Source of the DNA: Vibrio maritimus | GTDB lineage: Bacteria > Pseudomonadota > Gammaproteobacteria > Enterobacterales > Vibrionaceae | Direction: 5' to 3' | Length of the DNA stretch: 64,000 nt | Assembly (NCBI GenBank): GCA_000755425.1 | Contig: BBMT01000017.1 | Span: forward strand, 20,198 to 84,197 | Part shown: positions 39,481 through 50,349 of the stretch, one piece after another | Layout: every line of letters begins with the position of its first letter | Position numbering within the stretch: the first letter of the stretch is position 1 | Made by a program: the position numbers and the translations under genes | Notes under the pieces: generated by a model | Told to the model about the DNA's origin: nothing | The model's input: only the letters and a program-made list of their open reading frames with translations | The model's database searches: none

Positions 39481-40886
39481 GTGTCATCTTCGCTTTGGTT
39501 GCAATGTTCGCAACGTCTACAAGAAGAGCTACCCGCTACCGAATTCAGCATGTGGGTTAGACCCCTACAAGCTGAGCTTAATGACAACACCCTAACTCTA
39601 TTTGCGCCTAACCGCTTTGTACTCGACTGGGTGCGCGATAGATACCTCAACAGCATTAACCGTCTACTAAAAGAGTACTGCGGTAATGATGTGCCGAATC
39701 TTCGCTTTGAAGTCGGCAGCAAGCCGGTTTCTGCACCGCCAGCACCCAAGCCAGTTAAGACCGCGGCCGACGTTGCGGCTGAGTCTTCTGCTCCTGCGCA
39801 GCTACAAGCGCGCCAACCTGTGCATAAAACCTGGGATGATGAGGCAGAAGTCTCGGACATCAATCACCGCTCGAACGTTAACATCAAGCATAAGTTCAAC
39901 AACTTCGTTGAAGGTAAGTCGAACCAGCTTGGTCTTGCTGCGGCACGTCAGGTGGCGGATAACCCTGGTGCGGCCTATAACCCGTTGTTCTTATATGGCG
40001 GTACAGGTCTAGGTAAAACTCACCTATTGCACGCTGTGGGCAACGCCATTGTTGATAACAAGCCAAACGCGAAAGTGGTGTACATGCACTCGGAGCGTTT
40101 CGTTCAGGACATGGTTAAGGCGTTACAAAACAACGCAATTGAAGAATTTAAGCGCTACTACCGCAGTGTTGATGCGCTTCTTATCGATGATATTCAATTT
40201 TTCGCCAATAAAGAGCGCTCACAAGAAGAGTTCTTCCATACCTTTAATGCGCTGCTTGAAGGCAACCAACAGATCATCCTGACATCGGATCGTTATCCGA
40301 AAGAGATCAACGGCGTAGAAGATCGCCTGAAGTCTCGTTTTGGTTGGGGCTTGACCGTGGCTATCGAACCACCTGAGTTAGAAACTCGCGTGGCGATCTT
40401 GATGAAAAAGCCGAAGACCACCAAATTCACCTAGCCGATGAAGTGGCATTCTTCATTGCTAAGCGTTTGCGTTCAAACGTTCGTGAGCTGGAAGGTGCTC
40501 TAAACCGCGTGATTGCTAACGCCAACTTTACTGGTCGTCCAATTACCATCGATTTTGTTCGTGAAGCACTGCGTGACTTGCTCGCTCTGCAAGAGAAGCT
40601 GGTGACCATTGATAACATTCAAAAGACGGTTGCCGAATACTACAAGATTAAAGTTGCGGATCTGCTTTCAAAGCGTCGTTCTCGTTCTGTTGCTCGTCCA
40701 CGCCAGTTAGCGATGGCGCTAGCAAAAGAGTTGACCAACCACAGCCTGCCAGAGATTGGTGATGCGTTTGGTGGTCGTGACCACACTACCGTGCTGCATG
40801 CGTGTCGTAAAATCGCTCAGCTGCGTGAGGAGAGTCATGACATTAAGGAAGACTATTCCAACTTAATTCGCACGCTTTCTTCATAA
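39481..40886 (+). CDS. dnaA: Chromosomal replication initiator DnaA, frameshifted
   Basis: AAA+ initiator that binds the oriC boxes and melts the 13-mers. Domain I (SSLWLQCSQRLQEELP), variable domain II (about 85-130), AAA+ domain III with Walker A LYGGTGLGKTHLLHA and Walker B LLIDDIQFF, and domain IV with the box-recognition helix GGRDHTTVLHACRKI. One missing A at about 40403-40408 (expected MKKAEDHQIHLADEV) breaks the frame. Restored length is 468 residues. The start is GTG (39481), usual for dnaA. An essential gene, so the break must be a sequence error or a rare event. Confidence 0.96.
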
Positions 40887-40973
40887 TAGTGGCATAATCA
40901 CTATAATTAGCATTCAAGTTATTGTATTTCGCATATAAGTGGCATGGATTGCCATCTTTACGAAGAGTTATCT

Positions 40974-42074
40974 ATGAAATTTACTATCGAACGTCATCAC
41001 CTACTAAAGCCGTTACAACAAGTTTCTGGTGCATTAGGCGGCCGTCCTACATTACCTATTTTGGGCAACTTGCTTCTTAAAGTAGAAGAAGGGGTGCTTT
41101 CTCTTACCGCAACCGACCTTGAGGTTGAGTTGGTAAGTAAGGTGACGTTAGAGAGTGAATTTGAAGCGGGCAGTGTGACCGTACCTTCGCGTAAGTTCCT
41201 CGATATCTGTCGTGGGCTACCCGATGACTCAACAATCACTATCGTACTAGAAGGCGATCGCGTACAAGTACGCTCTGGTCGTAGCCGATTCTCACTATCC
41301 ACATTGCCAGCAAGCGATTTCCCAAACATTGAAGATTGGCAGCAAGAAGTGGCGGTGACGGTGACTCAAGCTGAGCTTAAGTCGCTGATCGACAAGACTC
41401 AGTTCTCAATGGCTAACCAAGATGTGCGTTACTACCTAAACGGTATGTTGTTTGAGTTAGACCAAACAACATTGCGCTCAGTGGCGACTGATGGTCACCG
41501 TATGGCGGTGGCAACGGTGGCGCTAGAAGGCAGCTTTGACAACAAACAGATCATTGTGCCGCGAAAAGGTGTACAGGAGCTTTCTAAGCTTCTAGATGCG
41601 CCAGAGCAGCCAGTCACGCTGCAAATTGGCAGCTCGAACATCCGCGCCGAAGTGAATAACTATGTCTTCACTTCTAAGCTTGTTGATGGTCGTTTCCCAG
41701 ATTATCGCCGCGTTATGCCGCAAAATACCGACAAGACACTCGAAACAAACTGTGATGAGTTGCGTCAAGCGTTCTCCCGTGCCGCGATTCTATCGAATGA
41801 GAAATTCCGCGGTGTTCGTGTCAACCTAGCAGACAACGAGATGCGCATTACGGCGAATAACCCAGAGCAAGAAGAAGCGGAAGAGATGCTCGACGTGAAC
41901 TTCCAAGGTGACGCGCTCGAGATTGGTTTCAACGTATCTTACGTTCTCGATGTACTTAATACGCTTCGCTGCGACCAGGTACGCATGTCGATGTCCAATG
42001 CCAACGCCAGTGCGTTGATTGAAAATAGCGAAGATGACAGTGCCATGTACGTGGTGATGCCGATTCGTCTCTAA
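40974..42074 (+). CDS. dnaN: DNA polymerase III beta sliding clamp
   Basis: Ring-shaped processivity factor of the replicase. The 366-residue protein begins MKFTIERHHLLKPLQQVSGALGG in the text frame and ends in the conserved YVVMPIRL. The longer in-frame ATG at 40944 adds ten residues with no family support. It is intact and co-directional with dnaA and recF. Confidence 0.96.
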   Translation: MKFTIERHHLLKPLQQVSGALGGRPTLPILGNLLLKVEEGVLSLTATDLEVELVSKVTLESEFEAGSVTVPSRKFLDICRGLPDDSTITIVLEGDRVQVRSGRSRFSLSTLPASDFPNIEDWQQEVAVTVTQAELKSLIDKTQFSMANQDVRYYLNGMLFELDQTTLRSVATDGHRMAVATVALEGSFDNKQIIVPRKGVQELSKLLDAPEQPVTLQIGSSNIRAEVNNYVFTSKLVDGRFPDYRRVMPQNTDKTLETNCDELRQAFSRAAILSNEKFRGVRVNLADNEMRITANNPEQEEAEEMLDVNFQGDALEIGFNVSYVLDVLNTLRCDQVRMSMSNANASALIENSEDDSAMYVVMPIRL

Positions 42075-42089
42075 GACGAGCATGATGTT

Positions 42090-43172
42090 ATGCCGCTTAC
42101 GCGTTTAATCGTACAGCAATTTCGAAATATTAAAGCCTGTGATATTGAACTATCTACAGGCTTTAACTTTATTATTGGCCCCAACGGCAGTGGCAAAACC
42201 AGCTTGTTGGAGGCGATCTATTTGCTTGGTCATGGGCGCTCATTTAAGAGTTCGCTCACCGGTCGAGTGATACAAAATGACTGCCAAGAGCTGTTTGTAC
42301 ATGGCCGTTTTTTGAACTCGGATCAATTTGAGATACCCATTGGCATTAATAAGCAGCGCGATGGCTCAACAGAGGTTAAAATAGGCGGTCAATCTGGGCA
42401 AAAGTTAGCTCAGCTTGCCAAGGTTCTGCCGCTGCAACTTATCCATCCAGAGGGCTTTGAATTACTCACTGATGGCCCTAAGTTTCGCCGGGCATTTATC
42501 GACTGGGGAGTGTTTCACTCTGAGCCAGGTTTTTTTGAGGCTTGGGGTCGTTTTAAGCGTCTCAGTAAGCAGCGCAATGCGCTACTAAAGACGGCCACCA
42601 GCTACCGAGAGTTAAGCTACTGGGATAGAGATTTAGCCCAGCTTGCTGAACAAATCGATGGTTGGCGCCGCACCTATGTCGAGCAAATGAAAACTTTGGC
42701 TGAAGAAATGTGTCAGTCTTTTCTGCCGGAGTTTGAAATCAAGCTTGGTTATTACCGTGGCTGGGAAAAAGACACGCCGTATGGCGAGCTCTTGGAACGT
42801 AACTTTGAGCGTGACCAAAGTTTGGGATACACCTTTAGTGGCCCAAATAAAGCCGATTTAAGAATTAAAGTGAACAACACCCCTGTAGAGGATGTGTTGT
42901 CTCGTGGTCAGCTAAAACTGATGATGTGTGCGCTGCGCCTTGCGCAAGGGCAGCACCTCGCAGAGTTGAACGGAAAGCAATGTATCTATCTGATAGATGA
43001 CTTTGCTTCAGAATTAGATAGCCTGCGTCGTAAACGCTTAGCGGATTACTTAAAACAGACTCAGGCTCAAGTTTTTGTAAGCTCTATTACCGAAAGCCAA
43101 GTTGCCGACATGATTGACGAAAATGGCAAGATGTTTCATGTGGAACATGGCACAATAGAGCAAGGTAAATAG
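42090..43172 (+). CDS. recF: DNA replication and repair protein RecF
   Basis: SMC-like ATPase of the RecFOR gap-repair pathway. The 360-residue protein has Walker A GPNGSGKTSLLEAIY near residue 32, the signature LSRGQLKLMMCALRLAQ near 270, and Walker B CIYLIDDFASELD. Its last residues include MFHVEHG, whose codons spell a parS-like palindrome (see separate entry). Intact; 15 bases after dnaN. Confidence 0.95.
   Translation: MPLTRLIVQQFRNIKACDIELSTGFNFIIGPNGSGKTSLLEAIYLLGHGRSFKSSLTGRVIQNDCQELFVHGRFLNSDQFEIPIGINKQRDGSTEVKIGGQSGQKLAQLAKVLPLQLIHPEGFELLTDGPKFRRAFIDWGVFHSEPGFFEAWGRFKRLSKQRNALLKTATSYRELSYWDRDLAQLAEQIDGWRRTYVEQMKTLAEEMCQSFLPEFEIKLGYYRGWEKDTPYGELLERNFERDQSLGYTFSGPNKADLRIKVNNTPVEDVLSRGQLKLMMCALRLAQGQHLAELNGKQCIYLIDDFASELDSLRRKRLADYLKQTQAQVFVSSITESQVADMIDENGKMFHVEHGTIEQGK
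43132..43147. promoter_or_regulatory. parS-like site inside the end of recF
   Basis: The 16-mer TGTTTCATGTGGAACA differs at two positions from the bacterial parS consensus TGTTNCACGTGAAACA and keeps its dyad form. It encodes the RecF residues MFHVEH, a conserved ending I recall from RecF proteins of ParABS-bearing gammaproteobacteria. ParA and ParB are encoded 14 kb away. Binding is inference. Confidence 0.5.
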
Positions 43173-43184
43173 TGAGAGAAACTC

Positions 43185-45628
43185 ATGTCAGAAAATTACG
43201 ATTCATCGAGTATTAAGGTACTAAAGGGTCTGGATGCGGTACGTAAGCGTCCGGGAATGTACATCGGCGACACGGACGATGGAACCGGTCTACACCACAT
43301 GGTTTTTGAGGTGGTTGATAACTCAATTGATGAAGCGTTAGCAGGTCACTGTAGCGACATTATCGTGACTATTCATGAGGACAACTCTGTTTCTGTTAGC
43401 GATGATGGCCGTGGTATTCCAACGGAAATGCACCCAGAAGAGCAAGTGTCTGCGGCAGAAGTTATCATGACGGTACTTCACGCTGGTGGTAAGTTCGATG
43501 ACAACTCGTACAAGGTATCGGGTGGTCTGCACGGCGTAGGTGTTTCTGTAGTAAACGCACTGTCTAAGCAAGTGACATTGACAATCCATCGTGGCGGTCA
43601 CATTCATACTCAAACTTATCACCACGGTGAGCCACAGGCGCCACTGGCTGTGATTGGTGATACCGATAAAACGGGTACAGAAATCCGTTTCTGGCCAAGT
43701 GAAGAAACCTTCTCAAATGTAGAGTTCCACTACGACATTCTTGCCAAGCGTCTACGTGAACTGTCGTTCCTAAACTCAGGTGTCTCAATCAAGCTTGTCG
43801 ATAAGCGCGAAGAAGATAAAATGGATCACTTCATGTTTGAAGGTGGTATCCAAGCGTTTGTTGAGCATCTAAATACCAACAAGACACCAATCATTCAGAA
43901 AATCTTCCACTTTGATAACGAGCGTGATGATGGCATTACGGTTGAAGTGGCGATGCAGTGGAATGATGGCTACCAAGAAACATCTACTGTTTTACCAACA
44001 ACATCCCTCAACGTGATGGTGGTACCCACCTTGCAGGTTTCCGTGCGGCACTAACGCGTACGCTGAACTCATTCATGGATAAAGAGGGCTTCTCTAAGAA
44101 AGCTAAGACAGCGACATCAGGTGATGATGCTCGTGAAGGTCTAACAGCTATCGTATCGGTGAAAGTGCCAGATCCGAAGTTCTCAAGCCAAACTAAAGAC
44201 AAGCTGGTTTCATCAGAAGTGAAATCAGCGGTTGAGTCTGCGATGGGTGAGAAGTTGTCTGAGTTCCTAGTAGAGAACCCAGGCGAAGCGAAGATTGTTT
44301 GTACTAAGATTATTGACGCCGCTCGCGCACGAGATGCAGCGCGTAAAGCGCGTGAGATGACACGTCGTAAAGGCGCTCTGGACCTAGCGGGTCTGCCAGG
44401 TAAACTAGCTGACTGCCAAGAGAAAGACCCAGCGCTTTCTGAACTGTACATAGTGGAGGGTGATTCTGCGGGCGGTAGTGCTAAGCAGGGTCGTAACCGT
44501 AAGAACCAAGCGATTCTTCCACTGAAAGGTAAGATCCTAAACGTAGAGAAAGCACGTTTCGATAAGATGCTTTCTTCACAAGAAGTGGCAACGCTTATCA
44601 CTGCACTTGGCTGTGGTATCGGCCGCGACGAGTACAACCCAGATAAACTGCGTTACCACAACATCATCATCATGACCGATGCGGACGTCGATGGTTCTCA
44701 CATCCGTACGCTACTTTTGACTTTCTTCTACCGTCAAATGCCAGAGCTTATCGAGCGCGGTTACGTGTACATCGCTCAGCCACCGCTTTACAAAGTGAAG
44801 AAGGGTAAACAAGAGCAGTACATCAAAGATGAAGATGCGATGAACCAGTACCAAGTGTCTTTGGCACTAGATAACGCTGCTCTGCACGTGAACCCTGAAG
44901 CACCAGCACTAGCTGGTGAAGCACTAGAGAAACTGGTACAGCAGTTCAACGGCGCAGTGAAAATTGCCGACCGCATGGCTCGTCGTTACCCGCACGCACT
45001 AGTGAGTGAGTTCATGTACACGCCACGCCTAACGGCTGAGCAGTGTCACGACGCAGCGGCGGTTGAAGCATGGTCTAAGCAGCTTGTTGAGCAACTCAAT
45101 GCTAAAGAAGTGGGCGCAAGCCAATACAGCTTTGAGGTTGAACAGCACGCTGAGCTAGGTTTGAATCTGCCGAAAATTATCGTGCGTACTCACGGTGTGA
45201 CCCATGAGCATGTACTGAGTATCGACCTACTGAACTCGAAAGAGTACGGCAAGCTAGCGTCTCTATCAGAGGCTCTAGAAGGTCTGATCGAAGAGGGTGC
45301 ATACGTGAAACGTGGTGAGCGTACTCAACCGGTGAGCAATTTTGAAGATGCCCTAAACTGGCTAATCAAAGAATCACGTCGTGGTCTGAGCCTACAGCGC
45401 TACAAAGGTCTAGGTGAGATGAACCCAGATCAGCTTTGGGAAACCACAATGGATCCTGAAACACGTCGCATGATGCAAGTTACGATTGAAGATGCGGTTG
45501 GCGCAGACCAGCTGTTCACGACTCTAATGGGCGACCAAGTAGAGCCGCGTCGTAACTTCATCGAAGAGAACGCACTGAAAGTAGCTAACCTAGACGTTAG
45601 ATTGATTTCTCTTGGCTGGCTGAACTGA
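43185..45628 (+). CDS. gyrB: DNA gyrase subunit B, frameshifted
   Basis: ATPase subunit of gyrase. GHKL ATP-binding N-terminus (VVDNSIDEALAG with the Mg Glu/Asn, GGLHGVGVSVVNAL), transducer domain, Toprim domain with EGDSAGGSAKQGRNR and DADVDGSHI, and the C-terminal tail. One missing A at about 43978 (expected GYQENIYCFTNN) breaks the frame. Restored length is about 814 residues. It lies 12 bases after recF. An essential gene, so an error in the sequence is the likely cause. Confidence 0.95.
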
Positions 45629-45721
45629 TTTCCGCGTCGAGGGTGCTCATTTATGATTATAAACTGCGCGCCTTCTCCTTGAACTCAGTTCACCCAGCTT
45701 CGAAAAATCAAATCTAAAAAC

Positions 45722-45755
45722 AAAAAGACTGCCTTATACGGCGGTCTTTTTTTGT
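45722..45755 (+). terminator. gyrB terminator
   Basis: A 10-bp stem AAAGACTGCC / GGCGGTCTTT (one T-G pair) with a six-base loop is followed by a long T run, about 95 bases after the gyrB stop. Confidence 0.9.
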
Positions 45756-45804
45756 TTTTAACTATATGAAAAATAACCGTTATAAAAATAATTAGAGAAA
45801 ATGC

Positions 45805-45833
45805 CTTGAAAGCGATTTTCGCCATCCCTATAT
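45805..45833 (+). promoter_or_regulatory. Sigma-32 heat-shock promoter of ibpA
   Basis: CTTGAAA at 45805-45811, a 14-base spacer and CCCTATAT at 45826-45833 match the RpoH consensus (CTTGAAA, CCCCATNT). It lies about 250 bases before the ibpA start, leaving a long structured leader. Confidence 0.8.
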
Positions 45834-45989
45834 CTAGTTGTGAAGGGGAGCTGTCTTGCTCAAGAGAGAAGAAACAGACCTTTTAAACGCCTGCAAAGTA
45901 TCGCTCAGTGGAGGATAGCTTTAACGGCACACTTTAAAAACTGATTTATTACTACGTCCCCGAACAGCAAGGCTGTCAGCGGAGTGGTG

Positions 45990-46082
45990 GATAAGTCCCT
46001 TAGTCGTCACTACACCCGTTTATAGGCTGGATGTAGGTGAAAACTCACGGCTAAGACTATTGCTTACTAAGAGGATAGCATT
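45990..46082 (+). promoter_or_regulatory. ROSE-like RNA thermometer in the ibpA leader
   Basis: The 3' end of the leader can fold CTATTGCTT (46057-46065) onto AAGAGGATAG (46069-46078), hiding the ribosome site AGAGGA before the ATG at 46083. The TTGCT / AGGA pairing with its mismatched G is the hallmark of ROSE elements of small heat-shock genes. An upstream arm CTTAGTCGT can pair with ACGGCTAAG (46047-46055), giving a second stem. Melting on heating should free the start. Fold is by eye only. Confidence 0.7.
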
Positions 46083-46517
46083 ATGAGAACTGTAGATTTC
46101 ACTCCTTTATACCGCAACGCAATTGGCTTCGATCGTCTATTCAACATGATGGAAGCGAACTCAGCGAAAAACTCTTCTGGCGGTTACCCTCCATACAACA
46201 TCGAGCAACAAGACGAGAACCACTTCCGTATTACTATGGCTGTGGCTGGCTTTGCTGAAGACCAACTCGATCTGACTCAAAAAGAGAACATGTTGATTGT
46301 TAAGGGTGAGCGTAAAGCTGAAGAAGAGAAGAAGTACGTGTACCAAGGTATTGCAGAGCGTGATTTCGAGCGTAAGTTCCAACTTGCTGACTACGTAAAA
46401 GTAGTAGGTGCGAGCATGGAAAATGGTTTGCTACATATTGACCTAGAGCGTGAAATCCCAGAAGCGATGCAGCCACGTAAAATTGAGATTGGTGGCAACA
46501 AACTGATCGAAGGCTAA
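46083..46517 (+). CDS. ibpA: Small heat-shock protein IbpA (Hsp20)
   Basis: ATP-independent holdase that binds aggregating proteins in the cytoplasm. The 144-residue protein has the N-terminal MRTVDFTPLYRNAIGFDRLF, the alpha-crystallin domain (ISVAVAGF-like block ITMAVAGFAEDQLDL, later GIAERDFERKFQLAD and NGLLHIDLEREIPE) and the C-terminal I-x-I motif in RKIEIGG. A single ibp gene is usual in Vibrio, against the ibpAB pair of E. coli. Control by a sigma-32 promoter and an RNA thermometer is visible upstream. Confidence 0.95.
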   Translation: MRTVDFTPLYRNAIGFDRLFNMMEANSAKNSSGGYPPYNIEQQDENHFRITMAVAGFAEDQLDLTQKENMLIVKGERKAEEEKKYVYQGIAERDFERKFQLADYVKVVGASMENGLLHIDLEREIPEAMQPRKIEIGGNKLIEG

Positions 46518-46554
46518 TCATTTCGCTGAAATGAAAGCCCTGATATAAAGAGTG

Positions 46555-46581
46555 AAAGAGCGCCAGAAGGCGCTCTTTTTA
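46555..46581. terminator. Bidirectional terminator between ibpA and avtA
   Basis: A 10-bp perfect stem AAAGAGCGCC / GGCGCTCTTT with a four-base loop and T tract, placed between converging genes. Confidence 0.9.
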
Positions 46582-46606
46582 TATCTATTCTATTTTATCA
46601 ACAGCC

Positions 46607-47865
46607 TTAATCGCTAGTGCCTTGCGAGTATGCTTTAGCAACTTCTTCGGCGATAATCGCTATACCTTGCTGCATCTTGTCGTCATCTTGCACATAGTTC
46701 ATGCGCAGACATTGATGAGCATGATCCCATTCATCTTCCTGACCGATAAAGAAATATTCCCCAGGCACAATCAACACGCCGCGATCCTTCAAGCGTTGGT
46801 AGAGCTCCATAGTGGTAATGGGTAGCTCATCGAACCATAGCCACAAGAAGATAGCGCCTTCTGGCTTATGGATTCGAAAACGTGGATCGGTAATTGCCGA
46901 TTGCAATAACTCAACCGCACGTTGGGATTTTTGCTGGTAGAACGGCTTAATGACATTTGAGCTGAGCTCTAGAATGTCGCCTTTCTCAATCATATGATGA
47001 GCAAGTGCAGGGCCAAAGCTACCCGGTGCTAGGCTAATAATGCCATTCATATTGGTCATCGCTTGTGTGACTTCTTCACTGGCAATCACGATACCGCAGC
47101 GCAATCCTGGTAAACCTAGCTTAGATAAGCTCATGCAGAGAATGGTATTTTCATTCCAAAACGGTTCAACATCTTCAAAGATGATGTTTGGGAATGGCAA
47201 ACCGTAGGCGTTGTCGATGATTAGTGGGATGTTATTTTCACGAGCCAGCTTGTCCAGCTTGTGGATCTCTTCGTCGGTGAGTACGTTACCCGTTGGGTTG
47301 GTTGGGCGTGAGGCACAAATCGCCGCAACCGAATCATCGATTTCTAAGTGTTCGAAATCCACATGGTATTTGAACAGGCCATTATCAAGTAGCTCTATTT
47401 CTGGGTGATAAGAGACAAAGATGTCTTCGTCGATGCCTGCGTCACCGTAACCAATGTACTCGGGTGCAATCGGCAGCAAGATTTTCTTGTGGCTGCCATC
47501 ACTTTGCTTACCTGCGAGTAGATTAAATAGATAGAAAAAACCACTTTGGCTGCCATTGGTTAGGCTGATGTTTTTTTCGGTAATGTTCCAGCCATAGGTA
47601 TCGCGCAGCAGTTTAGCGAGCGATTTAACAAACGCATCTTTTCCTTGTGGACCATCGTAGTTGCCATGGCGGCTACCAGCTCACCACTGGCGAGGAGGTC
47701 ACTACTGGCTTGGTGAAAATACTCGAGCATGGCAGGAATAGCGGCTGGGTTACCACCTCCGAGCATGATGGCACCTGGAGTACGAAGGCCATCATTAAGA
47801 TCATCCATTAATTGGGTAATACCTGAGTAACGATTAAATTTTTCACCAAACTTCGAAAATTGCAT
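46607..47865 (-). CDS. avtA: Valine-pyruvate aminotransferase AvtA, frameshifted
   Basis: PLP enzyme that interconverts valine and pyruvate with 2-oxoisovalerate and alanine. It tracks E. coli AvtA: GGGNPAAIPAMLEYF, ALTNGSQS-like SLTNGSQSGFFYLFNL, APEYIGYGDAG, SRPTNPTGNV, and the PLP lysine in CMSLSKLGLPGLRCG. One missing G at about 47667 (expected AAMGNYDGPQGK) breaks the frame after residue about 66. Restored length is 419 residues, against 417 in E. coli. The conserved start is the ATG at 47865; a longer frame to 47988 has no support. Confidence 0.92.
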
Positions 47866-48002
47866 TGCTGTACCTAGTTCATTGTGTTCACTTGTTGTGT
47901 TTATAAGGGGTTTTATCCTGCTGATGGCAAGATGAACCTTTGAACATACAGCAATGATTACAGCAGGCAAAGCACTATTTGAGTGCAAAGAAAATGAGCA
48001 AT

Positions 48003-48030
48003 AAAAAAGGAGCGCAGTAGCGCTCCCTTT
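48003..48030 (-). terminator. Alpha-amylase gene terminator
   Basis: A 7-bp perfect stem GGAGCGC / GCGCTCC with a four-base loop; on the minus strand it is followed by six T, 30 bases past the amylase stop. Confidence 0.85.
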
Positions 48031-48060
48031 GATGTGATTTAGTAGGCCTTAATCCATTGA

Positions 48061-50143
48061 TTATTCGCCAGTGTAAACGATGAGTACCTTGTCATCTTTG
48101 TAACGACGTTCAAACGCATAGTACCCGCTTTGCTGGTGGGTAATATGCTCACCCTTAGCAATAGCAGGGTGACGTAGGCGGAAATCGCCTAGTGCTTGCC
48201 AGTGCTTTAATAAGGCTTCGCGCTGACCCGTTATCTTGTCCCAAGGCATGTCTGAGCGCGTACCTTGGTGTGAGTCAGATCCACTGACACCTAGATCTCT
48301 TGCTATCTCATCACCATAGTAGATCTGCACCGCACCCGGACTCAACATAAGTGCATTCGCGGCACGTATCTGATCATCAATGCTTCGGCTTCGAGACGCC
48401 AGAACAATGAAGTGTCGTGCGAAGAGAGGTAGCTCAGCACATTAAACTCACTGTCGCTGTTAATACGCTCAGCATAGCGGCGATAGTCGCTGTCTAGGTT
48501 AGCAAAACACTTCAATGCCTTAGGGGCAACATCGCCTTGGAACTCGAAGTTAATGATGGAATCAAAGCCGTTATCGAAATAGGCGCTTTTCACCACACTG
48601 TGCGCCCAAACCTCACCGGTCATCCAGAACGGTTTTTCATCCAGTGCTTTGTCTGGATTGTTTTGTTTCCATTCTGCCAGTGCTTCATTGCTGGCTTGCT
48701 TGAGCTTGGCCCAGCTCTCCATTTCGACGTGTTTAGCGGTATCGACACGGAAACCATCAATGCCATACTCGCGAACCCAATTAGTGAGCCATGTGATTAG
48801 ATGGTCACTCGGTGTCGCTTGAACATCTCTGGCATTGGTCTCTTTATTGCGATAGAAGTTGGGTAGACCAGTCGTTTGTGTCGATTCGGTTTTAAGATCC
48901 GGCAAGAAGTTGAGCGACATGGTTCGTTCGTTATATCCCGGCGCATCGTAATCACCGATGTCAGTACGGATCCAGTCCTTACCCCACCACTTATCCCAAG
49001 CTTCAGCATCGCTGTATTTGATGTAGTCGTTGAAGCTATGCCAGCTTTGTCCTGATTTTGGTTGCCAATCGGTCCAGTTTGCACCGAGCTCTTTTTTTGC
49101 CTCTTCATCGGAGAGATACAACTGACCGAAGCCAAATTCTTGCATGTCCGCTAGGGTAGCGTAACCGGTATGGTTCATGACCACGTCCCATACGATGCGG
49201 ATACCTTTCTCGTGAGCAGTATCGACAAACTGACGCAATTCTTCTTCGGTGCCCATATTGGCATCGAGCTTAGTCCAGTCCTGGTGGTAATAACCATGAT
49301 AGCCATAGTGTTTGAAGTCGCCCTGATCGCCACCGCCAACCCAGCCGTGGATTTGTTCTAGAGGGGAGGTTATCCAGATGGCATTCACACCAAGCGATTC
49401 AATATAGTCGAGTTTTTTAGTCAAGCCAGCCAGATCACCACCGTGAAAGGTGCCGATTTCATGTTCGCCGTCTTTGCTTCGCCCATAGCTGTTATCGTTG
49501 TTTGGGTTACCGTTGTAGAAGCGATCGGTCATTACGAAGTAGACCGTCGCGTTGTCCCAGTCGAACTCAGCCTTCGGTGTTTGTTCTGCCGGCTCTAGTA
49601 GTATTAGACCCTGACTATTTGCGCCGGGCTGCAGCGCAATCTTGCCACTGCTGACTGTGGCTTGTTGCCCGCTCAGCGCATCTCGAAGCACTGTTCCATC
49701 GGTAAAGGTGGCGCTAACATCGATGACTTTTGGACTATCACTAGCAACAGGCAGGTGAAGTTAAGTTCGTGACTCTGCTTCGGCTTTACCTTCACAGTGA
49801 GCTCATTGTTGGCTGGGTTGAGCATGAATTGGTAAGTGTTTGCCTTGAATACTCGCATTGGAATCGCCGATTCTCCGGCACAATCATCGAGTTTTAATGG
49901 ACGGTTGAACTTAATGCGTGCGTCTTCAGCCAGGGCAAAGTTGCTGCCACAGGTTTGTGCATTATCACCGATAGAAAAGGTATAGCTGCCTTTATCTAGG
50001 TCTGTTTCTGCAACCAGCAGTCCTTGTTCATTGGCAGAAAAAACGACTTGTTGATCATCTAGGCTAAGGAGTAACGCGTCATCTGGCAGTTGGCTACAGG
50101 CACTGAGCATCGCCACTGATAGAGATATAAGGGTCTTTTTCAT
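48061..50143 (-). CDS. Lipoprotein alpha-amylase (GH13, MalS-like), frameshifted
   Basis: Starch/maltodextrin hydrolase of glycoside hydrolase family 13. The N-terminus MKKTLISLSVAMLSACSQ has a lipobox (L-S-A-C), so it is probably a membrane-anchored lipoprotein. A small N-terminal domain (residues about 20-170) precedes the catalytic barrel with the four family regions: DVVMNHTG, GFRVDTAKHVE (nucleophile Asp), WMTGEVWAHS (acid Glu) and YLSSHD. Missing bases at about 49755 (expected CPVASDSPKVIDV) and 48385 (expected ALDDQIRAANALML) break it in three. Restored length is 694 residues, near MalS (676). Naming it malS is not certain. Confidence 0.87.
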
Positions 50144-50295
50144 GGGTTCTCTTCCTTGAAGTTACCCCACGTTTATATCAAAACTTGGCCTCTACATTCT
50201 GAGTGCTATAACCGCTAGTTTGCAGCCAATTACCCTACCGTTTTCTTACTAGTTCACAGAACTAACAATAACTTGCTGCCAGTTTAAAGAGACAA

Positions 50296-50321
50296 AAAAG
50301 GGAAGCCTCAGCTTCCCTTTT
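50296..50321 (-). terminator. glyQS operon terminator
   Basis: An 11-bp perfect stem AAAAGGGAAGC / GCTTCCCTTTT with a four-base loop, about 30 bases past the glyS stop on the minus strand. Confidence 0.9.
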
Positions 50322-50349
50322 GATTCACTCGTGTTACTAGAATCGATGA

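Noticed and set aside
39481..45628. Idea that dnaA and gyrB are true pseudogenes
   Set aside because: Both are essential, no second copy is in the window, and the same missing-base pattern is spread over unrelated genes.
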